DNA of 8,904 nt from an uncultured Actinomycetes bacterium (GCA_903941145.1 CAJANQ010000140.1:1-8904), one strand, 5' to 3'. Shown: positions 1 through 7,136, numbered from the stretch's first letter. The notes: generated from the letters alone by a model not told the origin. Numbers and translations are program-made.

Positions 1-696
1 GGGCAGCACGACGTCGCGGATCATGCCCCAGCGGCTGCCACCCAGAGCGAGGGCGCCCTCGCACTGCACCCGGGGGCACTGCGCCATCACGTCACGGGAG
101 ACCGACGTGATGACCGGCGTCACCATGAACGCCACCACGATGCCGGCGACGAACGTCGACTGCGACAGGGCTGCGTCAGGCGCCGTGAGCCGGAACAGCG
201 GAATGGCGTTCAGGTGGTCGGCGATCCAGGTGGCCACGCCGATGAGCGGCTCCTGAAGGGCGAAGAACCCCCACATGCCGAAGATCAGGCTGGGGATGGC
301 GGCGAGCAGGTCGACGGCGCTGGTGAGCACCCGCCGGACGCGGCCCGGTGCGTACTCGTTGATGAACAGGGCCAGACCCAGCGACAGCGGAACGGCGACC
401 AGCAGTGCGACGCCGGCGATGAGGATCGTGTTGATGAGCAGGCCGCCCACGCCGAACTGCTTGCGGTCCGGCTCCCAGGTCGTGTCGGTCAGGAACTTGA
501 GCGGACCAGCCGCAGTAAGTGCCGGGATTGCCTTGACGGTGAGGAACACCGCCGTGGCCGCCATGATGACCAGGCACAGCGCAGCGGCGCCGCCCGAGAG
601 CGCGCGGAAGACACGGTCGCCCTTGCTGAGGGCCTTGGGAATAGCGCGAGGAAGGTCGTCGGACCCGGGGGGTCCGTCCGTGGTAATGGCCGCCAC
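1..696 (-). CDS. pstC: Phosphate ABC transporter permease PstC (partial, C-terminus beyond window edge)
   Basis: Inner-membrane permease of the high-affinity phosphate importer PstSCAB; with PstA it forms the channel energised by PstB. The minus strand gives 232 codons without a stop. After a polar N-terminus comes a first membrane segment (about residues 33-54), then the PstC-typical stretch GVGGLLINTILIAGVALLVA and PLSLGLALFINEYAP, followed by AIPSLIFGMWGFF and the permease cytoplasmic EAA-type loop EGALALGGSRW at residues 213-223, just before the edge. PstC is usually about 300-340 residues, so roughly a quarter to a third is missing. The GTG at 696 is chosen because it leaves a normal short N-terminus; no clear Shine-Dalgarno precedes it, and an in-frame GTG at 810 is an alternative. 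pstA and pstB would be expected beyond the left edge. No pstS lies immediately upstream; a divergent SCP2 gene is there instead. Confidence 0.93.
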   Translation of the reverse strand, partial: MAAITTDGPPGSDDLPRAIPKALSKGDRVFRALSGGAAALCLVIMAATAVFLTVKAIPALTAAGPLKFLTDTTWEPDRKQFGVGGLLINTILIAGVALLVAVPLSLGLALFINEYAPGRVRRVLTSAVDLLAAIPSLIFGMWGFFALQEPLIGVATWIADHLNAIPLFRLTAPDAALSQSTFVAGIVVAFMVTPVITSVSRDVMAQCPRVQCEGALALGGSRWGMIRDVVLP

Positions 697-747
697 GGGG
701 ATGATGGAACCGGACGAAGGTAACGGCGGAAGGTGCCGGTTCCGACG

Positions 748-769
748 CCAAGGTGAACTCTTGGCGACG
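748..769 (-). promoter_or_regulatory. Candidate PHO box upstream of pstC
   Basis: On the minus strand, 758-748 reads GTTCACCTTGG. This matches 10 of 11 positions of the direct-repeat unit described for Streptomyces PhoP boxes, G(G/T)TCAYYYR(G/C)G. The adjoining upstream 11 bases, 769-759 (CGTCGCCAAGA), match about 7 of 11, in the tandem arrangement expected. It lies about 50 bases before the chosen pstC start. Phosphate-starvation control of pst genes by PhoP/RegX3-type regulators is established in actinobacteria, so the position makes sense, but only one unit is strong and no convincing -10 was found at a fitting distance. Confidence 0.33.
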
Positions 770-836
770 TCCCGGTGCGGCGGCCCGGTCGACCCGAGCC
801 ACCCCGGCACCGGTCCAGCCGACCGACGGGCACAGG

Positions 837-842
837 TAGTGT
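837..842 (+). promoter_or_regulatory. -10 element of a probably leaderless SCP2 gene
   Basis: TAGTGT fits the actinobacterial TAnnnT -10 consensus and is followed by exactly 6 bases before the ATG at 849. Transcription would therefore start at or within a base of the start codon, as in leaderless mRNAs, which are common in actinobacteria. No Shine-Dalgarno sequence precedes the ATG, which agrees with this. No good -35 hexamer is visible at 16-18 bases upstream. Confidence 0.5.
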
Positions 843-848
843 CCCGTC

Positions 849-1226
849 ATGGTCAAGTACCTGAGCGACGAGTGGTTGGAGCAGGCCGCTGCGGCCCTGG
901 AGTCGGCCGACGTGCCCGACGACGCCGAGATGGTCATCCAGTACGAGGTCTCCGGCGGTGGCAACGGCAAGGTCCGCTACGTCCTCGACGTGAGCGGCGG
1001 CCGCGCCACGATCGTCCCCGGCAAGCAGGCCGACGCACCGGTCACGTTCACCCTTGACTACGACACTGCGGTCGCGGTCATCACGGGCGAGGTGTCGGCC
1101 CAGGTGGCGTTCATGCAGGGCCGGATGAAGCTGGCCGGCGACGTGCGGGTGCTGATCGACGGCGCTACGGCGCTGGCGTCGGTGAACGACACCCTCGGCG
1201 ACCTCCGCGCCACCACCGAGTACTGA
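849..1226 (+). CDS. SCP2 sterol-binding domain protein
   Basis: Small cytoplasmic protein (125 aa) consisting of a single SCP2 (sterol carrier protein 2) fold, which in this family holds acyl chains, acyl-CoAs or sterol-like lipids in a hydrophobic tunnel. The diagnostic C-terminal half is clear: VTFTLDYDTAVAVITGE at about residues 65-81, followed by AQVAFMQGRMKLAGDVRVLI at residues 84-103, matching the family pattern of AFxxGkxKxxGDxxxL. An amphipathic N-terminal helix (residues 5-20) precedes the beta strands. Length is typical for a stand-alone bacterial SCP2 domain. No signal peptide or membrane segment is seen. It is divergent from pstC and convergent with the DUF4397 gene, so it appears monocistronic. 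The physiological ligand cannot be told from sequence; involvement in lipid or sterol handling is family-level inference. The start is supported by the -10 element 6 bases upstream. Confidence 0.9.
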   Translation: MVKYLSDEWLEQAAAALESADVPDDAEMVIQYEVSGGGNGKVRYVLDVSGGRATIVPGKQADAPVTFTLDYDTAVAVITGEVSAQVAFMQGRMKLAGDVRVLIDGATALASVNDTLGDLRATTEY

Positions 1227-1234
1227 AAACGGCG

Positions 1235-1262
1235 TCGGCCCGGTGCCGAAGCCCCGGGCCGA
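1235..1262. terminator. Hairpin between convergent genes, possible bidirectional terminator
   Basis: TCGGCCCGG (1235-1243) and CCGGGCCGA (1254-1262) form a perfect 9-bp GC-rich stem with a 10-base loop. It lies 9 bases after the SCP2 stop and 23 bases beyond the DUF4397 stop on the other strand, the expected place for a shared terminator of convergent genes. There is no T-run on either side, so it would be a non-canonical (U-less) terminator of the sort often proposed in high-GC actinobacteria. Confidence 0.5.
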
Positions 1263-1285
1263 ACCAGTTCGTCAGTAGATGACGG

Positions 1286-1987
1286 TCAGAGCTTGATGGA
1301 GCTCGTCAGGAACTGCAGCGTGCCGCCGGAGGCCGAGCCCACCACGTAGACGTTGGTGAGGGTGCGGCCCGGGAACTTGGCGTTGTCGAGCTTCAGCACG
1401 GTGGTGCTGGTGCCGGCGACGTTCACGTCGAAGGTGTAGCCGCGGTTGGCACGGACCCACAGGTTGGCCTGGGCACCGTTCGGGGCAGCCTTGGCCACCG
1501 GGAAGCGCAGACGGGGGATCTTGCGCGAGATCGGGTAGCGGCCCAGGAGCACGTCGACCGACGGGGCGGCAGCGGCGTGGTGCAGCGCCACACGGGAGCC
1601 GTAGCGGGAGATGCGGGACACCTTGTTGGCGAACACGTTGATGCCGGGGGTACCCGCAGCGTCGACGAAGCTGGCCACGAGCGAGAAGTTGCCACCAGCG
1701 GGCACGTCGACGCTCTTGGTGATCAGGGTGCTGGCGCCGTCCGGGGTCTTGATCTGGACGTTGTAGGTCGCAGCCGGGAGCGTGAGCGGGCCGACGGTGG
1801 TGCCGAAGGTGAAGTCGTCGAGCGTGAGTGCGCCGTTGACGTAGACGTCGACCTTGGTGCCGGCGGTGTCGAGCGGGAGACCGTGGGTCACGTAGACCTT
1901 CGAGGTGCCCGTCTGGGCGCCGGCGACGGCCGGGGCGGCCACGAGGACCGAGGTGAGGGCCACGAGGGCGGCCAGGAACTTACGCAT
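1286..1987 (-). CDS. Secreted DUF4397 domain protein
   Basis: Exported protein of 233 aa with no established biochemical function. Residues 1-24 form a Sec signal peptide: MRKF positive start, hydrophobic core LAALVALTSVLVAAPAVA, and an AxA-type site (AGA, then Q25). The mature part shows two related beta-rich lobes of the DUF4397 type: VYVTHGLPLD...KVDVYVNG (about residues 31-52) and VALHHAAAAPSVDVLLG (133-149). Each is followed by a strand-rich stretch that ends near VPAGGNFSLVASF and YVVGSASGGTLQFL. There is no C-terminal membrane anchor, lipobox or sorting motif, so it is predicted to be released or loosely wall-associated. The start is fixed by a strong Shine-Dalgarno GGAGGAGAAG directly upstream; the reading frame stays open to 2062 but that extension would bury the signal peptide. 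It is followed by a hairpin shared with the convergent SCP2 gene. Confidence 0.87.
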   Translation of the reverse strand: MRKFLAALVALTSVLVAAPAVAGAQTGTSKVYVTHGLPLDTAGTKVDVYVNGALTLDDFTFGTTVGPLTLPAATYNVQIKTPDGASTLITKSVDVPAGGNFSLVASFVDAAGTPGINVFANKVSRISRYGSRVALHHAAAAPSVDVLLGRYPISRKIPRLRFPVAKAAPNGAQANLWVRANRGYTFDVNVAGTSTTVLKLDNAKFPGRTLTNVYVVGSASGGTLQFLTSSIKL

Positions 1988-2000
1988 TGCTTCTCCTCCA
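1988..2000 (-). promoter_or_regulatory. Strong ribosome binding site of the DUF4397 gene
   Basis: On the minus strand GGAGGAGAAGCA precedes the ATG at 1987, close to a perfect anti-16S match with about 6 bases of spacing from the core. It decides the start in favour of the signal-peptide methionine over the longer open frame and suggests high translation. Confidence 0.75.
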
Positions 2001-2011
2001 ACGGGAAGTGG

Positions 2012-2030
2012 GTAATTAGCACTAAATAAC
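2012..2030 (-). promoter_or_regulatory. AT-rich island, probable core promoter of the DUF4397 gene
   Basis: This stretch (minus strand GTTATTTAGTGCTAATTAC) is the most AT-rich short segment in a very GC-rich window, and it is an imperfect inverted repeat. It sits 25-43 bases before the start codon, so a -10 here (for example TAATTA at 2018-2013) would give a roughly 20-base leader that just contains the ribosome binding site. No matching -35 hexamer is visible. It could instead be, or overlap, an operator. Confidence 0.35.
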
Positions 2031-2089
2031 GCTCCCGCTCCCCCTTCATTCCCGCTCGCCAAAATTTCTGCGCCGCCCCTCCCCCCTGC

Positions 2090-2103
2090 CGCCGAAAACG
2101 GCG
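2090..2103. repeat. Short hairpin next to the 14-bp inverted repeat
   Basis: CGCCG AAAA CGGCG is a 5-bp stem with a tetraloop. Its right arm overlaps the left arm of the longer inverted repeat at 2102-2152 by 2 bases. On the minus strand the loop gives a TTTT run just after the longer stem, which may act as the weak U-tract of a malate dehydrogenase terminator. Confidence 0.4.
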
Positions 2104-2152
2104 AAATCTGGCTGTCCGTCTACCTCGCGGGCAGGTGAACAGCCAGATTTCG
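2102..2152 (-). terminator. Perfect 14-bp inverted repeat downstream of mdh
   Basis: CGAAATCTGGCTGT (2102-2115) and ACAGCCAGATTTCG (2139-2152) are exact reverse complements separated by 23 bases. The spacer itself holds a 4-bp pairing, ACCT (2122-2125) with AGGT (2133-2136), so the whole can fold as a long interrupted stem-loop. It starts 28 bases after the mdh stop on the minus strand and is followed by CCGTTTTCGG, so a transcription terminator is the simplest reading. The low-GC arms and long loop are unlike the other hairpins here, so a dispersed intergenic repeat (REP-like) is the main alternative. Confidence 0.5.
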
Positions 2153-2179
2153 GAGAGGGGATGGAGGGCGAGCGGCGGC

Positions 2180-3169
<990 letters not shown>

Positions 3170-3220
3170 GAGTGGCTCCACTTCGACGTTCCGACCCTTG
3201 GGCCGGGAGGGGGTTCTGAG

Positions 3221-3242
3221 TGTCCGGCACCTTCGCCGGACA
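3221..3242 (-). terminator. Hairpin between the ABC pair and mdh
   Basis: TGTCCGGC (3221-3228) and GCCGGACA (3235-3242) form a perfect 8-bp stem with a 6-base loop. It lies about 90 bases after the stop of the second ABC gene, consistent with a terminator of that operon, although no U-tract follows. An alternative is that it belongs to the mdh leader, because a possible -10 (TAGTCT) lies just upstream at 3256-3251. Confidence 0.42.
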
Positions 3243-3250
3243 GCGCTGAG

Positions 3251-3256
3251 AGACTA
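3251..3256 (-). promoter_or_regulatory. Possible -10 element for mdh
   Basis: TAGTCT on the minus strand fits TAnnnT and would start transcription near 3244, giving an mdh leader of about 75 bases that begins with the 3221-3242 hairpin. No recognisable -35 hexamer is found at the usual distance, so this is weak. Confidence 0.25.
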
Positions 3257-3332
3257 CCGACCGGCCCTCACCGGGAGCGACCTGCAGACCGTCTCGGTCG
3301 GCCCGGCCGACGAGGACGGTCCGGCGCCGGGG

Positions 3333-5141
3333 CTATGCCGCCCGGGTGTTGCCGAGCCAGGACTCGTAGAGCCGGCCGTAGACGCCGCCCTCGGCCACCA
3401 GCTCGGCGTGCGAGCCCACCTGCACGATCCGTCCGGCGTCGACCACCACCACCCTGTCGGCGGCCTCGGCCGTCGACAGGCGGTGGGCGATGCTGACGGT
3501 CGTGCGGCCGTGGGCCAGCTTGGCCAGCGCGTCGGCCAGAGCCCGCTCGGTCTCGGGGTCCACCGCCGAGGTCGCCTCGTCGAGGATCAGCAGGCCGGGG
3601 TCGGCCAGCTGGGCCCGCACGAGCGCCACGAGCTGACGCTCACCGACCGAGAGTGCCTCGCCGCGCTCCCCCACCGGAGTGTCGAGCCCCTCGGGCAGTC
3701 CGGCCAGCCAGTCGTCCAGGTCCAGGGCGCGCACCGCGTCGCGGATCTCGTCGTCGGTCACGGCGGACCCGGTGGCCTCGGCGCCGAGCTGCAGGTTCTC
3801 GCGCAGGGTGGCGTCGAACAGGAACCCGTCCTGGGGCACGAGCCGCACGGCACGGGTGCGGTCGGCGCGGGTGGCGTCGCGCAGGTCGATCCCCGCCACG
3901 GTGATGCGCCCCTCGGTGGGGTCGGCCAGACGGGCCAGCAGCTTGGCCATGGTGGTCTTGCCCGAGCCGGTCTCGCCGACGACGGCCACGTTGATGCCGG
4001 CGGGCAGCACCAGGTCGACGTCGTGCAGTACCGGGTGGCCGGGCACGTAGGAGTACCCGACGCCTTCGAGCCGCACCTCGAGCGAACCGTGGGGCACGGC
4101 GGTCGGCGTCGCCGGGTCGATGACCTCGACCGGCTCGGCCAGCAGGTTGAGCACCTTGCGCCAGCCGGCCAGCGCCGTCTGCGTCTGGTCCAGGATCTCG
4201 CCGATCTCGGCCATCGGCGTGACGACCAGGTTGGCCAGGAACAGACAGGCCACGAGCGTCCCGGCCTCCAGGCCCCAGCCCGGGCCCTGCCAGACGCCGA
4301 CGCCCACGACCGCGGCGAGCGCCAGGCCGCTGAACACGTCGGAGATGGGGAACATGATGGCGAAGAAGAACCGGGCCACGAGCTGCGACCGGTACTGGGA
4401 GTCGATCGCCCCGTCGAGCTGGCCGCGGGCACGGGGCACCTGCCCGTAGCCGCGCACCACGCGGATGCCGCCGACGGTCTCGGAGATGGCGGTGAGCGTC
4501 TCGGCCACCCGGGTCCGCAGGCCGTCGTAGGCCCGGAGCTGGCGCTTCTGCACCAGCTTCAGGATGGGGAAGATCGGCACCAGGACGACGGCCACCACCA
4601 CCGCCAGCTGCCACGAGTAGACGGCCATGACGCTCAGCGCGGTGACGATCATGGTGGCGTTCACGACCCACGACACGGCGCCCCACGACGCGAACTGCGC
4701 CAGCGTCTCGAGGTCCGACGTGACCCTGGCCACCAGCACGCCGCGCCGCGACTCGCCGTGGTGGCGGATGCTCAGCTCGTGCACGTGGGCGAACGTGCGG
4801 ACCCGGAGCGAATAGATGACCGTCGCCGCGGTGCGCATGAGCCGCTGGTAGAGGAACTTGTTGAGCCCGGCCAGCAGGACCATGGCGACGGCCGCGCCGA
4901 CGCAGGTCTTCACGACGAACGACCAGTCGGGGTCGCCCGACGACACGCCCTTGTCGAGGATCTGCTGGATGGCGATGGGGATGACCAGGTTGCCGCCCGC
5001 CACCATCAGGGCGAACAGCACCGACACGAACAGGCCACGCTTGAGCTCGGGCGTCTGGGCGATGCCGCGGCGCAGCACCGTGAGCGCGCCCTCCTCCGGG
5101 CCGTCGAGCTCGTCGTCGGGGAGTGCCGGGCCGACGTTCAT
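3333..5141 (-). CDS. ABC exporter half-transporter, second subunit (catalytic Walker B intact)
   Basis: Membrane exporter subunit of 602 aa with a fused membrane domain (about residues 35-315, six predicted helices, e.g. 37-62, 75-95, 259-284) and nucleotide-binding domain (about 353-590). Walker A is GETGSGKTT (389-397), the Q-loop glutamine is Q437, Walker B is LLILDE with catalytic E522, and the switch histidine is H553 in SIAHRLS. The signature motif is degenerate: LSVGE (497-501) instead of LSGGQ. The start overlaps the stop of the upstream ABC gene by 4 bases (ATGA), so translation is probably coupled and the two products should form a heterodimer. Its consensus Walker motifs would pair with the intact LSGGQ of the partner. 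The substrate is unknown; the multidrug or lipid exporter family is the likely home. The frame is open far upstream of 5141, but that part is a shadow of the partner gene. Confidence 0.93.
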   Translation of the reverse strand: MNVGPALPDDELDGPEEGALTVLRRGIAQTPELKRGLFVSVLFALMVAGGNLVIPIAIQQILDKGVSSGDPDWSFVVKTCVGAAVAMVLLAGLNKFLYQRLMRTAATVIYSLRVRTFAHVHELSIRHHGESRRGVLVARVTSDLETLAQFASWGAVSWVVNATMIVTALSVMAVYSWQLAVVVAVVLVPIFPILKLVQKRQLRAYDGLRTRVAETLTAISETVGGIRVVRGYGQVPRARGQLDGAIDSQYRSQLVARFFFAIMFPISDVFSGLALAAVVGVGVWQGPGWGLEAGTLVACLFLANLVVTPMAEIGEILDQTQTALAGWRKVLNLLAEPVEVIDPATPTAVPHGSLEVRLEGVGYSYVPGHPVLHDVDLVLPAGINVAVVGETGSGKTTMAKLLARLADPTEGRITVAGIDLRDATRADRTRAVRLVPQDGFLFDATLRENLQLGAEATGSAVTDDEIRDAVRALDLDDWLAGLPEGLDTPVGERGEALSVGERQLVALVRAQLADPGLLILDEATSAVDPETERALADALAKLAHGRTTVSIAHRLSTAEAADRVVVVDAGRIVQVGSHAELVAEGGVYGRLYESWLGNTRAA

Positions 5142-7063
5142 GCCGCACCCCCGTCCGGTTCGTCCAACTGGGTCGGCTCCGCCTCGTCCAACTGGGTCGG
5201 CTCCGCCTCGTCCAACTGGGTCGGCTCCGCCTCGTAGGCCGTCACCAGCGCTGCGTAGTCGGGGTCGGCGAGGAGCTCCTCGTGCGTGCCGACGCCGCGC
5301 ACCTTCCCGCCCGACAGGTGCACCACCCGGTCGGCGAGCAGGATCGTCGACAGCCGGTGGGCCACCACCAGCATGGTGGCGCCCTCGGACCGCAGGCCCG
5401 ACAGGATCTCGGCCTCGATGGTCGGGTCGACCGCGGAGGTGGCGTCGTCGAGCACCAGCACCCGTGGGCCGCCGGCCAGCGCACGGGCCAGGGCGACGCG
5501 CTGGCGCTGTCCGCCGGAGAGCGTCACGCCGCGCTCCCCCAGCACGGTGTCCCGGCCGTCGGGGAGTGCGTCCACGAACCGGGTGGCGCGGGCCCGGTCG
5601 AGCACCCGGTCCAGCGTCCCGTCGGGCACGTCGCGACCCATGAGCACGTTGTCGGCGACCGGCTCGGCGAACAGGTACGACTCCTGGAACACGAGCGACA
5701 CGGCCTGGCGCAGCTCGGCCGGGTCGAGCGCCGAGACGCCCACCCCGCCCAGCACGAGCGAGCCGGCGGTGGGCTCGTCGAGCCGGCCGATCAGGTTCAC
5801 GAGCGTCGACTTGCCGCTGTCGGTGGAGCCGACGAGCGCGACGGTCTCGCCCGGTGCGACGTCGAACGACACGCCGTCGAGCACCGGGGGCTGGCCGGAC
5901 CCGAACGAGTAGTGGACGTCGTCGAACGACAGCCCGAGCGGACCGTCGGGCAGGTGGGCGCCGGTGCCGTCGCCCTCGGCGGCAGGGTCCACCGGCAGCG
6001 CGAGCAGGTCGTCGATCCGGGCGATCGACACGACCGAGCGAGGGATCGACTCGAACAGGAACCCGACGATGCGCATGGGCAGGGCCAGCCAGCCGAAGAG
6101 CGCGACCGCCTGGACCAGTTCGCCCGGGGTCGCCGCACCCTGGTCGATCCGCCACGCACCGGCGAGCAGCAGGACCACGATCCCCAGATTGGGAAGGAGC
6201 GTGATCAGCGGCTGGAACGTCGAGTTGATGCGGGCCACGCCGACGACCTCGTCGCGGAGGTTGGCCGCAGCGCCGCCGAACCGCTCGACCTCGTGCTGCT
6301 CGAGGCCCATGGTCTTGACCACGAGCGCGCCGTCAAAGCTCTCGTGGGCGATGGACGACACCACGCCGAGCCGCTCCTGGACCCGGGCCATGGGACCGTG
6401 GACCCGGTTGGTGAAGTAGCGGCTGAGCGCGGTGAGCGACGGGAACAGCAGCACCGCGGTCAGGCCGAACACCCAGTCGGCCGAGAACAGCGACGCCAGC
6501 GAGAACCCGATGAGCGCCACGACGCCCATCGACCACGGCAGCGGCAGCAGCATCTGCGTCGCGGCGTTGACGTCGTTGTCGGCGTGCGACAGCAGCTCGC
6601 CGGTGGGACGGTCCCGGTACTCAGACAGCCGCATGGTCAGCAGGCGGTCCACCACGTCCTTGCGGAGCGAGACCTGCATACGGGCCTCGGTCACGGCACC
6701 GAACCAGCGCCGCACCACGACCGACGCACCCCGGGCCAGGCCGATCCCGACCATGAGCGCCACCGCTGCCCAGATCCGGGCGGTGGAGATGCCGCCGTCG
6801 AACGCCGGCGTGATGACCTCGTTGGTGACCCAGCCCAGCGAGTACGACGCCGCGACCACGATGGCGGCCCACAGCACGCCGCCGAGGAGCGAGAGCCCGA
6901 ACGGCGCCGGGTGCAGCTTGGCGAACCGCCAGATCGTCGACATCCCCTGGCGGGTGACCGAGGCGCCGGTCGCGGCGTCGTCGGCGCCGAGATCCTCCGG
7001 CGGCAGCTCGTCGTCGGGGACGACGTCGTGCGCCGGGTCCGCAGCAGGTTGGTGGAGGGTCAC
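5138..7063 (-). CDS. ABC exporter half-transporter, first subunit (degenerate Walker B)
   Basis: Membrane exporter subunit of 641 aa, translationally coupled to the second subunit. A polar, acidic N-terminal extension (1-45) precedes the membrane domain (about 52-342), then the nucleotide-binding domain (about 378-605). Walker A is GSTDSGKST (412-420), with D415 where the family has Gly. The Q-loop is Q460, the signature is a perfect LSGGQ (515-519), and the switch histidine is H569. Walker B is VLVLDD (535-540), so the catalytic Glu is replaced by D540. The protein ends in an acidic tail with three EPTQLDEA-type repeats (613-635). The start is the GTG at 7063, which lacks a good Shine-Dalgarno; M41 is an alternative start, but GGGG abuts it too closely to serve as its site. 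Upstream strong hairpins separate it from the aldehyde dehydrogenase gene. Substrate unknown. Confidence 0.92.
   Translation of the reverse strand: MTLHQPAADPAHDVVPDDELPPEDLGADDAATGASVTRQGMSTIWRFAKLHPAPFGLSLLGGVLWAAIVVAASYSLGWVTNEVITPAFDGGISTARIWAAVALMVGIGLARGASVVVRRWFGAVTEARMQVSLRKDVVDRLLTMRLSEYRDRPTGELLSHADNDVNAATQMLLPLPWSMGVVALIGFSLASLFSADWVFGLTAVLLFPSLTALSRYFTNRVHGPMARVQERLGVVSSIAHESFDGALVVKTMGLEQHEVERFGGAAANLRDEVVGVARINSTFQPLITLLPNLGIVVLLLAGAWRIDQGAATPGELVQAVALFGWLALPMRIVGFLFESIPRSVVSIARIDDLLALPVDPAAEGDGTGAHLPDGPLGLSFDDVHYSFGSGQPPVLDGVSFDVAPGETVALVGSTDSGKSTLVNLIGRLDEPTAGSLVLGGVGVSALDPAELRQAVSLVFQESYLFAEPVADNVLMGRDVPDGTLDRVLDRARATRFVDALPDGRDTVLGERGVTLSGGQRQRVALARALAGGPRVLVLDDATSAVDPTIEAEILSGLRSEGATMLVVAHRLSTILLADRVVHLSGGKVRGVGTHEELLADPDYAALVTAYEAEPTQLDEAEPTQLDEAEPTQLDEPDGGAA
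5160..5235 (-). repeat. Perfect 24-bp tandem repeat (3.2 copies) in the tail of the first ABC subunit
   Basis: The unit (plus strand TCGTCCAACTGGGTCGGCTC then CGCC) occurs at 5160-5183, 5184-5207 and 5208-5231, followed by a further TCGT. The copies are identical at every base. On the coding strand each adds the eight residues EPTQLDEA, so copy number changes keep the frame. The tract lies after the nucleotide-binding domain and ends about 19 bases before the ATGA overlap with the next gene. Absence of synonymous differences suggests recent expansion by slippage or ongoing conversion. Confidence 0.97.
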
Positions 7064-7093
7064 AGGTACCAGGGGGTCAGAAGGTTCGGGGGA

Positions 7094-7136
7094 ACGACGT
7101 CGGGCGGCGCCGTGGCGCCGCCCGGAACAACGTCGT
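7094..7136 (-). terminator. Long GC-rich hairpin upstream of the ABC pair
   Basis: CGGGCGGCGCC (7101-7111) and GGCGCCGCCCG (7114-7124) are perfect 11-bp arms separated by 2 bases, so a few central pairs must open to form the loop. ACGACGT (7094-7100), directly outside the left arm, pairs with ACGTCGT (7130-7136), leaving a 5-base bulge. Together this is an 18-bp interrupted stem between the aldehyde dehydrogenase stop and the ABC start, likely a U-less terminator or an attenuating leader structure. Confidence 0.55.

Noticed and set aside
176..970. Minus-strand and plus-strand open frames overlapping pstC and the SCP2 gene
   Set aside because: None shows a domain, and the pstC frame, which has no internal stop, gives an excellent permease sequence over the same bases.
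1286..2062. The longer DUF4397 start at 2062
   Set aside because: It would add 25 residues before a clear signal peptide and ignore the strong ribosome binding site in front of the ATG at 1987.
5160..5235. The 24-bp repeats as a small CRISPR array
   Set aside because: The copies are directly adjacent with no spacers and lie inside a coding frame, so they are a coding tandem repeat.
3333..6155. A 940-codon minus-strand frame suggesting a long fusion protein
   Set aside because: Only the part from 5141 downward encodes the recognisable exporter. The upstream 338 codons are an out-of-frame Arg/Ala/Gly-rich reading of the partner gene.
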